Shown here: in pieces, positions 11,960 through 20,268 of the stretch
Layout: each line of letters starts with the position of its first letter
Position numbering within the stretch: position 1 is the stretch's first letter
Assembly: GCA_020161065.1 (NCBI GenBank)
Contig: JAIUPH010000040.1
Location: forward strand, 1 to 64,000
Direction of reading: 5' to 3'
Source of the DNA: Pseudomonadota bacterium
GTDB lineage: Bacteria > Pseudomonadota > Gammaproteobacteria > Burkholderiales > Burkholderiaceae_C
Length of the DNA: 64,000 bases
Program-made: the position numbers and the translations under genes
Notes under the pieces: generated by a model
What the model saw: the letters and a program-made list of their open reading frames with translations, nothing else
What the model was told of the DNA's origin: nothing
Databases searched by the model: none

Positions 11960-12568
11960 TCAGGGCCGCTTGTCGAGCACCTGGTCGATCAGGCCGTAGT
12001 CCTTGGCCTCGGCCGGGTTCATCCAGTAGTCGCGCTCCATGTCGGCGGCGATGCGCTCGATGCTCTGGCCGGTGCGCTCGGCGTAGATGCGGTTGAGCTG
12101 CTCGCGCGTCTTGATGATCTCGCGCGCCTGGATCTCGATGTCGGTGGCCTGGCCTTGCGCGCCGCCCGAGGGCTGGTGGATCATCACCCGCGCGTTGGGC
12201 AGCGCGAAGCGCTTGCCCTTGGCGCCGGCCATCAGCAGGAAGCTGCCCATGCTGGCCGCCATGCCCATGCACAGCGTGGACACGTCGGGCTTGATGAACT
12301 GCATGGTGTCGAAGATCGACAAGCCGGCGCTGACGCTGCCGCCGGGGCTGTTGATGTAGAGGAAGACGTCCTTGTCGGGGTTCTCGCTCTCCAGGAACAG
12401 CAACTGCGCCACCACCACGTTGGCGGTGGCGTCGTTGACCGGCCCGACCAGGAAGACGATGCGCTCGCGCAGCAGCCGGCTGTAGATGTCGTAGGCGCGC
12501 TCGCCCCGGCCCGACTGCTCGATCACCATGGGCACGAGGCCCAAGCCCTGGATGTCCTGAACGCTCAT
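11960..12568 (-). CDS. clpP: ATP-dependent Clp protease proteolytic subunit
   Basis: 202-residue serine peptidase forming the tetradecameric ClpP barrel. The catalytic serine lies in [11 protein letters not shown] and the histidine in [11 protein letters not shown]; the [15 protein letters not shown] segment is the substrate-binding strand. The start is taken at ATG 12568 ([10 protein letters not shown]). An upstream ATG at 12604 would add 12 residues, and the propeptide boundary is unclear. A GATAAT hexamer (12608-12613, minus strand) overlaps the tig stop codon and could be its own -10 element. It lies between tig and clpX. Confidence 0.97.
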   Translation of the reverse strand: MSVQDIQGLGLVPMVIEQSGRGERAYDIYSRLLRERIVFLVGPVNDATANVVVAQLLFLESENPDKDVFLYINSPGGSVSAGLSIFDTMQFIKPDVSTLCMGMAASMGSFLLMAGAKGKRFALPNARVMIHQPSGGAQGQATDIEIQAREIIKTREQLNRIYAERTGQSIERIAADMERDYWMNPAEAKDYGLIDQVLDKRP

Positions 12569-12611
12569 GACGTGGCCCGTGTGCGGAAGAAGGCTGCGAA
12601 GCAACGGATTA

Positions 12612-13922
12612 TCAGGCGCTGACCATCAGCTCGTCGAAGGGCACGGCCTTGTCCACCACCTTGACCTGGTCCAGCACGTGCTGGGTGACGTTGTTCTCCA
12701 CCACCAGCGCCTCCACCTCGGCCATGCGCTCGCGGTTGCCCAGGTACCAGCGCACCACCTCGGCGGGCTTCTCGTAGCTCTGGCTCATCTCTTCGATGTG
12801 CGCCTGCAACTGATCAGGCCGCGCCTGCAGGTTGTTCTTGCGCACCAGCTCGGCGACGACCAGGCCCAGGCGCACGCGGCGCTCGGCCTGTTCCTTGAAG
12901 ATGTCGGCCGGGATCGGCGCCTTGTCGGCATCCTTCACGCCGCGCTGCTTGAGGTCGGCGCGCGCGGATTCGACCATGCGCTCGGTCTCGCCGGCCACCA
13001 GCGAGTTGGGCAGGTCCAGCTGCGAGGCCTTGACCAGCGCGTCCATCACCGCGGCCTTGTTGCGCGCCTGCACGCGGAACTTCACCTCGCGCTCGAGGTT
13101 CTTCTTGACGTCGGCGCGCAGCGCATCGACCGTGCCTTCCTTGATGCCCAGCGACTTGGCGAAGGCATCGTCCACCGCCGGCAGGTGCTGCACCTCGATC
13201 TTCTTCACGGTGACCAGGAAGTCGGCTTCCTTGCCGGCCACGTCCTTACCGTGGTAGTCGGCCGGGAACTGCAGCGGGAAGGTCTTGCTCTCGCCGACCT
13301 TCATGCCGCGCACCGACTTGTCGAACTGCTCCAGCATCTGGCCTTCGCCGACGATGAACTGGAAGTCCTCGGCCTTGCCGCCGGCGAAGGGCTCGCCGTC
13401 GATCTTGCCTTCGAAGTCGATGCTCACGCGGTCGCCTTCCTGCACGCCGTCGGCGGCGGCGCGCAGGCCGAAGCTGCGGCGCTGCTTGCGCAGGATGTCG
13501 ATGGTGCGGTCGATCGCCGCTTCGGTCACGTCGGCGCTGATGCGCTCGACTTCCAGCGCCGCCAGGTCACCGATGCTCACCTCGGGGTAGACCTCGAAGG
13601 TGGCGTCGAAGACGATCTGGCCTTCCGGCGCCTCGTCCTTTTGCGTGATGCGCGGCGCGCCGGCCACGCGCAGCTTGGCTTCGGTGGCGGCATCGGCGAA
13701 GGCCTTGCCGACCTTGTCGTTGACCACCTCGTACTGCACCGAGTAGCCGTAGCGCTGCGCCACCACCGACATCGGCACCTTGCCGGGCCTGAAGCCGTCG
13801 GCCTTGACCGTGCGCGCCAGGTTGCGCAGCCGGCTTTCGACCTCGTGGTTGACGTCGCCGGCGGCCAGCGACAGCGTGATGCGGCGTTCCAGTTTTTCGA
13901 GGGTTTCGACGTTGACGGCCAT
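12612..13922 (-). CDS. tig: Trigger factor
   Basis: 436-residue ribosome-bound chaperone with peptidyl-prolyl isomerase activity. The N-terminal ribosome-docking signature appears as GFRPGKVP (about residue 44-51), followed by the FKBP-type PPIase domain ([21 protein letters not shown], about 160-245) and the helical C-terminal substrate cradle. The start is ATG 13922 ([14 protein letters not shown]). The coding frame runs 38 codons further back across the tRNA-Leu gene, which is not coding. It heads the tig-clpP-clpX-lon block. Confidence 0.97.
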   Translation of the reverse strand: MAVNVETLEKLERRITLSLAAGDVNHEVESRLRNLARTVKADGFRPGKVPMSVVAQRYGYSVQYEVVNDKVGKAFADAATEAKLRVAGAPRITQKDEAPEGQIVFDATFEVYPEVSIGDLAALEVERISADVTEAAIDRTIDILRKQRRSFGLRAAADGVQEGDRVSIDFEGKIDGEPFAGGKAEDFQFIVGEGQMLEQFDKSVRGMKVGESKTFPLQFPADYHGKDVAGKEADFLVTVKKIEVQHLPAVDDAFAKSLGIKEGTVDALRADVKKNLEREVKFRVQARNKAAVMDALVKASQLDLPNSLVAGETERMVESARADLKQRGVKDADKAPIPADIFKEQAERRVRLGLVVAELVRKNNLQARPDQLQAHIEEMSQSYEKPAEVVRWYLGNRERMAEVEALVVENNVTQHVLDQVKVVDKAVPFDELMVSA

Positions 13923-13955
13923 GATGTGCAATGAACAAGGACTGAAGAAGTGGGG

Positions 13956-14042
13956 TGGTGCGCGGGGCCGGACTCGAACCGGCACGCCGGTGAAGGCGTC
14001 AGGACCTAAACCTGGTGCGTCTACCAATTTCGCCACCCGCGC
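13956..14042 (-). tRNA. tRNA-Leu (anticodon UAG)
   Basis: 87-nt class II cloverleaf on the minus strand, upstream of tig: acceptor GCGCGGG/CCCGCGC, anticodon loop TTTAGGT with TAG, long variable arm, T-arm GCCGGTTCGAGTCCGGC, encoded CCA. Confidence 0.97.
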
Positions 14043-14099
14043 TTTTTGGGTGGGTCCGTGGGTCCGGCTCCGGCGCCGAGCCGCGGCAAACGCAGGATT

Positions 14100-17000
14100 T
14101 TAGCCTGCGCTCGCGGCGGGCCCTGGCGGGTCTTCGCGGCGCACCCGGTACCAGGCCGCGTACATGGCCGGCAGGCTGAGCAGCGTGAGCGCGGTCGCGA
14201 CGATCAGCCCGCCCATGATGGCCGCCGCCATCGGCCCCCAGAAGCCGCTGCGCGACAGCGGAATCATCGCCAGCACGGCGGCCGCCGCCGTCAGCACGAT
14301 GGGGCGGAAGCGCCGCACCGCGGCCTCGACGATGGCGTCCCAGGCCGGCACGCCGCGCGCGCGGTCCTGCTCGATCTGGTCGATCAGGATCACCGAGTTG
14401 CGCATGATCATCCCCATCAGCGCCACCACGCCCAGCAGCGCGACGAAGCCGAACGGCCGGTCCAGCAGCAGCAGCGCGGCGGCCGCGCCGGTGATGCCCA
14501 GCGGCCCGGTGAGGGACACCAGCAGCGCGCGGCCGAAGCTCTGCAACTGCAGCACCAGCAGCGTGAAGATGATGAACAGCATGACCGGCAGGCCGACCGC
14601 GATCGAGCCCTGGCCCTTGGAACTTTCCTCGACCGCGCCGGCCACCTCGATGCCATAGCCCGCCGGCATGCGCGCGGCCAGTTGCTGCAGCTTGGGCCAT
14701 ACCTGGGCGCTGACGGTCGGGCCCTGGATGCCGTCGACCACGTCGCCCTGGATGGTGACGGCGTAGGCGCGGCCCTCGCGCCACATCAGCCCGTTCTCCC
14801 ACGCGAAGCCGATGCTGGCCACCTGCGCCAGCGGCACCGAGCGCCCGCTGGCCGTGGGCAGGTAGGCGCTGCGCAGGTCGGTGATGGCGCTGCGCTCGTC
14901 GGCCGGCTGGCGCAGCACGATGTCGATCAGGCGGTCGGCCTCGCGGTACTGGCCGACCGTGGAGCCGACGAGGATGGTGCGCGCCGCCTGCGCGATGGCC
15001 TGGCTGCTGACGCCGAGGGCACGCGCCTTGTCCTGGTCGACCTGCAGGCGCAGCACCTTGATCTTCTCGTTCCAGTTGTCGTTGACGCCGCGCATGCTGG
15101 GGTTGGCGCGCAGGATCTCCAGCGCCGCGTCGGCCCACTGGCGCACCACCGCCGGGTCGGCGCCATGCACGCGGAACTGCACCGGGTACGGCACCGGCGG
15201 CCCGTTGGGCAGCAGCTTGACGCGCGCGCGCGCCTCGGGGAACTCGGCCGCCAGGATCTGCGGCAGCCGCAGCCGCAGCGATTCGCGCTCGGCCAGCGAA
15301 TGCGGCAGCACGATGGCCTGGGCCACGTTGGTGGTGTCGAAGATCACGTCCAGCGGCAGGTAAAAGCGCGGCACGCCGGTGCCGATCCAGGTGCTGATGC
15401 TTTGCACCTCGGCCTCGCGCGCCAGGCGCTGCTCGAAGCGCTGCGCCAGTTCGTTGCTGGCCTGGATGGTCGAGCCCTCGGGCAGCCACAGGTCGACCAG
15501 GATCTCGGGCCGGCTGGAATCGGGGAAGAACTGCTGTTGCACGCGCGTCATGCCGAACACGCCCAGCGCGAACAGGCCGACGGTCGCGGCGATGGTCAGC
15601 CAGCGGTTCGCCACGCACCAGTTCACCGCGCGGCGGAAGACGCTGTAGAACGGCGTGTCGAACAACTCGTGCGCATGGCCTTGCACCTTGCTGCGCGTGC
15701 GCAGCAGCCGCGCGCCGAGGTAGGGCACGAAGTAGACCGACACCACCCACGAGATCAGCAGCGCCGCGGTGGTGACGGCGAAGATCGCGAAGGTGTACTC
15801 GCCGACCGACGACCGGGCCAGCCCGATCGGCAGGAAGCCGGCCGCGGTGATCAGCGTGCCGGTGAGCATGGGCATCGCCGTCACGTCGTAGGCGAAGGTG
15901 GCGGCGCGGCGCTTGTCGTAGCCCTCTTCGAGCTTGCGCACCATCATCTCGACGGCAATGATGGCGTCGTCGACCAGCAGGCCGAGCGCGATGATCAGCG
16001 AGCCGAGCGAGATCTTGTGCAGGCCGACGTCCCAGCCGTACATCACCACGAAGGTGATGGCCAGCACCAGCGGGATGGTGATGGCCACCACCAGCCCGGG
16101 CCAGATGTCCAGGCGCAGCGGCTTCCAGTGCAACCCCAGGCTGACGAAGCTGACCGCCAGCACGATGACCACCGCCTCCACCAGCACGCGCACGAACTCG
16201 CTCACCGAGCGCACCACGGCCTGCGGCTGGTCCTGGATCTGCTGCAGTTCCAGCCCCACGGGCAGCTCGGCGCGCACCGACTCCACCGCCGCCTGCAGGT
16301 TCTTGCCCAGACGCACGATGTCGCCGCCGCGCGCCATCGACACGCCCAGCGCCACCACCTGCCGGCCCTGGTGCCTGACCATCACGCTGGGCGGGTCGAC
16401 GTAGGCGCGCGCGATGCTGGCGATGTCGTCCAGCCGGATCGTGCTGGCCACGCCGGTGCTGGGGTTCACCGCGCGGATGGGCATCTGCTTCAAGGCGTCG
16501 ATCGAGCGGAACTGCCCTTCGATGCGCACCGCCAGCCGCTCGGTCGGCGTGTTCAGCGCGCCGGCGCCCTCCACCGCGTTCTGCGCGCCGATCTGCGCCA
16601 GCACCTGGCTCATGTCGATGCCCAGCGTGGCCAGCTTCTTCTGCGAGATCTCGATGTACACGCGCTCGGCCTGCACGCCGTAGAGCTGCACCTTGGCCAC
16701 GTCTTCCACGCGCAGCAGGCGGTCGCGCACGCGCTCGGCGGCCTGGCGCATCTCCTCGTTGCTGAAGCCGTCGGCCGAGAGCGCGAAGATCGAGCCGTAG
16801 ACGTCGCCGAAGTCGTCGTTGAAGCTGGGCCCGAGCACGCCCGTGGGCAGCGTGCCGCGCATGTCGCCGATGCGCTTGCGTGCCTGGTAGAAGCTGTTGG
16901 CCACCTCGCGCGGCGGCGTCGAGTCCTTGACCTGCAGAATGGTCACCGAGACCTCGGGCCGCGTGAAGCTGCGCAGCTTGTCGACGTAGGGCACCTCCTG

Positions 17001-17261
17001 CAGCGTCTTCTCGACCTTGTCGGTCACCTGGTCGGCCATCTGCTGCGCGGTGGCGCCGGGCCACACGGCGCTGACCACCATCGCGCGGAAGGTGAACGGC
17101 GGGTCCTCGTCCTGGCCGAGCTGGAAGTAGGCCACGGCGCCCAGCAGCATCAGCACCACCAGCAGGTAGCGCGTCAGCGCGGGATGGTCCAGCGCCCAGC
17201 GCGAGACGTTGAAGCGCGAGCGCGGCTCGGCCGCGGCGGCAGGGCGATCGTCGTCGATCAC
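14100..17261 (-). CDS. RND efflux pump, inner-membrane permease (AcrB/MexB-like, HAE family)
   Basis: 1053-residue proton-driven RND transporter, with the two-fold repeated six-helix bundles and large periplasmic loops of the family. Recognisable parts include RYLLVVLMLLGAVAYFQLGQ (first helix), the TM4 segment GLLVDDAIIAVEMMVRKLEEG and the helix-rich C-terminal half (MLFIIFTLLVLQLQSF, LLGVVALMGMIMRNSVILID). I take GTG 17261 as start: it lies 11 bases after the stop of the adaptor gene and no better ATG occurs before the first helix. No outer-membrane TolC-type channel is encoded nearby. Divergent from the hopanoid/squalene genes. Substrates are unknown. Confidence 0.93.
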   Translation of the reverse strand: MIDDDRPAAAAEPRSRFNVSRWALDHPALTRYLLVVLMLLGAVAYFQLGQDEDPPFTFRAMVVSAVWPGATAQQMADQVTDKVEKTLQEVPYVDKLRSFTRPEVSVTILQVKDSTPPREVANSFYQARKRIGDMRGTLPTGVLGPSFNDDFGDVYGSIFALSADGFSNEEMRQAAERVRDRLLRVEDVAKVQLYGVQAERVYIEISQKKLATLGIDMSQVLAQIGAQNAVEGAGALNTPTERLAVRIEGQFRSIDALKQMPIRAVNPSTGVASTIRLDDIASIARAYVDPPSVMVRHQGRQVVALGVSMARGGDIVRLGKNLQAAVESVRAELPVGLELQQIQDQPQAVVRSVSEFVRVLVEAVVIVLAVSFVSLGLHWKPLRLDIWPGLVVAITIPLVLAITFVVMYGWDVGLHKISLGSLIIALGLLVDDAIIAVEMMVRKLEEGYDKRRAATFAYDVTAMPMLTGTLITAAGFLPIGLARSSVGEYTFAIFAVTTAALLISWVVSVYFVPYLGARLLRTRSKVQGHAHELFDTPFYSVFRRAVNWCVANRWLTIAATVGLFALGVFGMTRVQQQFFPDSSRPEILVDLWLPEGSTIQASNELAQRFEQRLAREAEVQSISTWIGTGVPRFYLPLDVIFDTTNVAQAIVLPHSLAERESLRLRLPQILAAEFPEARARVKLLPNGPPVPYPVQFRVHGADPAVVRQWADAALEILRANPSMRGVNDNWNEKIKVLRLQVDQDKARALGVSSQAIAQAARTILVGSTVGQYREADRLIDIVLRQPADERSAITDLRSAYLPTASGRSVPLAQVASIGFAWENGLMWREGRAYAVTIQGDVVDGIQGPTVSAQVWPKLQQLAARMPAGYGIEVAGAVEESSKGQGSIAVGLPVMLFIIFTLLVLQLQSFGRALLVSLTGPLGITGAAAALLLLDRPFGFVALLGVVALMGMIMRNSVILIDQIEQDRARGVPAWDAIVEAAVRRFRPIVLTAAAAVLAMIPLSRSGFWGPMAAAIMGGLIVATALTLLSLPAMYAAWYRVRREDPPGPAASAG

Positions 17262-17272
17262 GATCGGCGCCC

Positions 17273-18415
17273 TCAGCGGCTGGCCGCCGCGGCGGGGGCC
17301 GAGGCGGCGGCCGACGCAGCCGCCGCGGGCTTCACCGCCTGGCCTTCGGTCAGCACGTGGACGCCGGCCGTCACCACCTGCTCGCCGGGCTGCAGCCCGG
17401 CCAGCACGATCACCTGGTTGCCCTGCGCGCCGCCCAGGCGCACGGGCCGCGTCCGCACCACCTGCTTGGCGGCGTCCAGCACCCAGACGGCCGAGCCGCC
17501 CTGGTGCTCCTTGATCGCCGTCAGCGGCAGCAGCGCGACGCCGGCCACCGGCGGCAGCTCGATCGACGCGGTGGCGGTGCGGCCTAGTTGTACCTGTACC
17601 GGTGACGCGGCCTGCAGGTCGGCCTTGACCTGGAAGGTGCGCGTCACCGGGTCGGCGGCGGCCGCCAGCTCGCGCACGGTGGCCGTCAACCGCTCGTCGC
17701 TGCCCCACAGGCGCACGCTCACGGCGCCGGGCTTGCCGACCCAGGCGCGCAGGCCGGCCAGCGCGTCTTCCGGCACCGCGAAGACCACGTCGCGCGGGCC
17801 GTCCAGCGCCAGGCGCAGCACCGGCGTGCCGGCGGCCAGCACCGCGCCGGGCTCGGCTTCCACCGCCACCACGATGCCCGGCGCCGTGGCCACCAGCGTG
17901 GTGTAGGCCGCCTGGTTGCCCTGCACCGAGGCCTGCGCGCGCGCCTGCTCCAGCGTGGCGGCGGCGCCCTTCAGCGCGGCCTCGCGGCGGTCCAGCTCGG
18001 CGCTGCTGATGAAGCCCTGGTCGCGCAGGTCCTTGAAGCGCTTGTAGTCGGCCAGGTTCAGCTCGTGGCTGACCTGCGCGGCGCGCACGGCGGCCGCGGC
18101 CGCCTGCCGCGAGAGCTGCAGGTCTTGCGGGTCCAGCCGCGCCAGCACGTCGCCGGCCTTCACGCGCTGGCCGACCTCGGCGTTGCGGCTGGCCATCTTG
18201 CCGCCGACGCGGAAGGCCAGCCGCACCTCGGTGCGGGCGCGAATCTCGGCGGCGTAGTCCTGCGTGCCGCCGGCACTGGCCGGCGCCACCGTTAGGATGC
18301 GCACGCTGCGCACGGCCTCGGGCGCCGGTGCCGGCTTGGAGCAGGCGGACAGCAGCGCCGCCAGGGCGATGGCGCCGGCGGCGGGCAGCAGGGATCGGCG
18401 CAGCATTCGGTTCAT
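17273..18415 (-). CDS. RND efflux pump, periplasmic adaptor lipoprotein (HlyD/AcrA family)
   Basis: 380-residue membrane fusion protein. The signal peptide ends at a lipobox (LAALLSAC, Cys about 25), so it should be anchored to the inner membrane facing the periplasm. A biotinyl-lipoyl-like half motif (EVRLAFRVGGKM...GQRVKAGDVLARLDPQD), a helical hairpin and beta-barrel and membrane-proximal domains follow, with an A/P-rich tail. ATG 18415. It is the first gene of a two-gene operon with the permease and lies 33 bases downstream of a TetR-type operator. Confidence 0.93.
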   Translation of the reverse strand: MNRMLRRSLLPAAGAIALAALLSACSKPAPAPEAVRSVRILTVAPASAGGTQDYAAEIRARTEVRLAFRVGGKMASRNAEVGQRVKAGDVLARLDPQDLQLSRQAAAAAVRAAQVSHELNLADYKRFKDLRDQGFISSAELDRREAALKGAAATLEQARAQASVQGNQAAYTTLVATAPGIVVAVEAEPGAVLAAGTPVLRLALDGPRDVVFAVPEDALAGLRAWVGKPGAVSVRLWGSDERLTATVRELAAAADPVTRTFQVKADLQAASPVQVQLGRTATASIELPPVAGVALLPLTAIKEHQGGSAVWVLDAAKQVVRTRPVRLGGAQGNQVIVLAGLQPGEQVVTAGVHVLTEGQAVKPAAAASAAASAPAAAASR

Positions 18416-18448
18416 CGCACGGGCCCGCGGGGCGGTCGCGGGTTAATG

Positions 18449-18462
18449 ACTGACTGGTCAGT
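18449..18462. promoter_or_regulatory. TetR-family operator candidate upstream of the efflux operon
   Basis: ACTGAC-TG-GTCAGT, perfect 6-bp arms, set in a short AT-rich patch (TTAATGACTGACTGG, then AATTTAAA) in otherwise very GC-rich DNA. This matches the style of operators of AcrR/TtgR-like repressors. No tetR gene lies next to it. Confidence 0.6.
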
Positions 18463-18510
18463 AATTTAAACGGCGCCCTTGCGCGCTGTCAAACCAGGAT
18501 CGCGGGCGGC

Positions 18511-18570
18511 CCGGCGCCTCACGGCGCCTCACGGCGCCTCACGGCGCGGCACGGCGCGGCACGGCGCGGC
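18511..18570. repeat. Six 10-bp tandem units in front of hpnC
   Basis: Three units of ACGGCGCCTC type are followed by three of ACGGCGCGGC, ending directly at the hpnC -10-like element (18571-18576). Such a short perfect array is prone to slippage and could alter the promoter region. Confidence 0.85.
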
Positions 18571-18583
18571 GACAATGCCGGCC

Positions 18584-19420
18584 GTGGGCGTTGATCACTA
18601 CGAAAACTTTCCCGTCGCCTCCATCCTGTGCCCGCCGGCGCTGCGGCCGGCGATCGCCGCCATCTACGGCTTCGCGCGCACGGCCGACGACTTGGCCGAC
18701 GAAGGCACGGCCGACGCCGACACGCGGCTGGCCGACCTGGCCGCCTACCGCGCGGACCTCGAAGCGATGCTCGCCGAGCGGCCGACCAGCGCGCGCTGGC
18801 CGCAGGTCTTCGGCCCGCTGCGGGCGGTGCAGCGCCGGCACGCGCTGCCGCCGCGCCTGCTGCGCGACCTGCTCAGCGCCTTCGAGCAGGACGTTCGCAA
18901 CCCGCCCTACCCCGACCGCGGCGCGCTGCTGGACTATTGCAGCCGCTCGGCCAACCCGGTGGGGCGGCTGCTGCTGCACCTGTACGGCGTCAGCGGCGCG
19001 CGCGAGCAGCAGCGCTCCGACGCCATCTGCACCGCGCTGCAACTCATCAACTTCTGGCAGGACCTGGGCCGCGACCTGCGCCACGGCCGCAACTACCTGC
19101 CGGCCGCCGACCTGGCCGCCCACGGCTTGCGTCCCGACAGCGCGCTGGCCGGCGACAACGCCGCGCGCCTGCGCGAGTGCGTGCGCGAGCTGTGCCGCTG
19201 GGCCGCCGGGTTGATGCGCGACGGCGCGCCGCTTGCCTGGGCGCTGCCGGGGCGCATCGGCTGGGAGCTGCGCCTGGTGGTGCTGGGCGGGCTGCGCGTG
19301 CTGGAGAAGATCGAGCGCATCGACGGCGACACGCTGCACCAGCGCCCGACCATCGGCCGCGGCGACGTGCCGCTGCTGCTGTGGCGCGCCTTCCGGCCGC
19401 AGGCGCTGCGCTCGGTATGA
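18584..19420 (+). CDS. hpnC: Squalene synthase subunit HpnC (hydroxysqualene synthase)
   Basis: 278-residue trans-isoprenyl diphosphate synthase-fold enzyme. In the HpnCDE route it converts presqualene diphosphate to hydroxysqualene. Aspartate-rich motifs DDLADE (about 33) and NFWQDLGRD with the RNYLP segment are present. I chose GTG 18584 (VGVDHYENFPVAS), which fits the family N-terminus. ATG 18575 is in frame but overlaps a GACAAT hexamer that looks like a -10 element ending 8 bases before the GTG. The 3' end overlaps hpnD by 4 bases (ATGA). Confidence 0.92.
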   Translation: MGVDHYENFPVASILCPPALRPAIAAIYGFARTADDLADEGTADADTRLADLAAYRADLEAMLAERPTSARWPQVFGPLRAVQRRHALPPRLLRDLLSAFEQDVRNPPYPDRGALLDYCSRSANPVGRLLLHLYGVSGAREQQRSDAICTALQLINFWQDLGRDLRHGRNYLPAADLAAHGLRPDSALAGDNAARLRECVRELCRWAAGLMRDGAPLAWALPGRIGWELRLVVLGGLRVLEKIERIDGDTLHQRPTIGRGDVPLLLWRAFRPQALRSV

Positions 19421-20268
19421 CGACGCCGGCGCAGTACGTGCAGGACAAGGCGGCGCGCAGCGGCTCGTCGTTCTACTACGCCTTCCTCTTCCTGCCGCCG
19501 GAGCGCCGCGCCGCGATCACCGCGTTCTACGCCTTCTGCCGCGAGGTGGACGACGTCGTCGACGAGGTCGGCGACCCCGGCGTGGCCGCCGCCAAGCTGC
19601 AGTGGTGGCGGCGCGAGACGGCGGCGCTGTTCCAGGGCCAGCCCACGCACCCGGTGACGCAGGCGCTGCAGCCGCACCTGGCGACCTACGGCATCCGCGC
19701 CGACCACCTGCTGGCGGTGATCGACGGTTGCCAGATGGACCTGGAACAGTCGCGCTTCCTCGACTACGCCGGCTTGGCGCGTTATTGCGACCTGGTGGCC
19801 GGCGTCGTCGGCGAGGTGGCGGCGCGCATCTTCGGCCACCGCGACGAACGCACGCTGGACTACGCGCACAAGCTGGGGCTGGCGCTGCAGCTCACCAACA
19901 TCATCCGCGACGTCGGCGAGGACGCGCGCCGCGGCCGCATCTACCTGCCGATCAGCGAGCTGCAGGCGCACGACGTGAAGGCGCACGAGGTGCTGCGGCG
20001 CGAGGCGCCCTGGGGCTACAGCGAGCGCTTCCAGGCGCTGATGCGCTTCCAGGCCGAACGCGCGCACGCCACCTACGACGAGGCGCTGGCCCTGCTGCCC
20101 GAGGTCGACCGCGAGGCCCAGCGGCCCGGCCTGATGATGGCCAACATCTACCGCACGCTGCTGCGCGAGATCGAACGCCAGGGCTTCCAGGTGCTGCACC
20201 AGCGCACCTCGCTGACGCCGCTGCGCAAGCTGTGGATCGCCGCGCGCACGCGATGGCAGGGGCGGTGA
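19417..20268 (+). CDS. hpnD: Presqualene diphosphate synthase HpnD
   Basis: 283-residue isoprenoid synthase joining two farnesyl diphosphates to presqualene diphosphate. The two magnesium-binding aspartate motifs are intact: DDVVDE near residue 46 and NIIRDVGEDARRGRIYLP near 155. GSSFYYAFLFLPPERRAAI is the typical N-terminal helix. ATG 19417 overlaps the hpnC stop (ATGA); the 3' end overlaps hpnE. With hpnC and hpnE it forms the three-enzyme squalene route from FPP. Confidence 0.95.
   Translation: MTTPAQYVQDKAARSGSSFYYAFLFLPPERRAAITAFYAFCREVDDVVDEVGDPGVAAAKLQWWRRETAALFQGQPTHPVTQALQPHLATYGIRADHLLAVIDGCQMDLEQSRFLDYAGLARYCDLVAGVVGEVAARIFGHRDERTLDYAHKLGLALQLTNIIRDVGEDARRGRIYLPISELQAHDVKAHEVLRREAPWGYSERFQALMRFQAERAHATYDEALALLPEVDREAQRPGLMMANIYRTLLREIERQGFQVLHQRTSLTPLRKLWIAARTRWQGR

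Noticed and set aside
14046-17906. A 1286-codon plus-strand frame across the RND efflux operon.
   Set aside because: It is antisense to two well-identified genes and shows the D/R/H-rich composition of a shadow frame.
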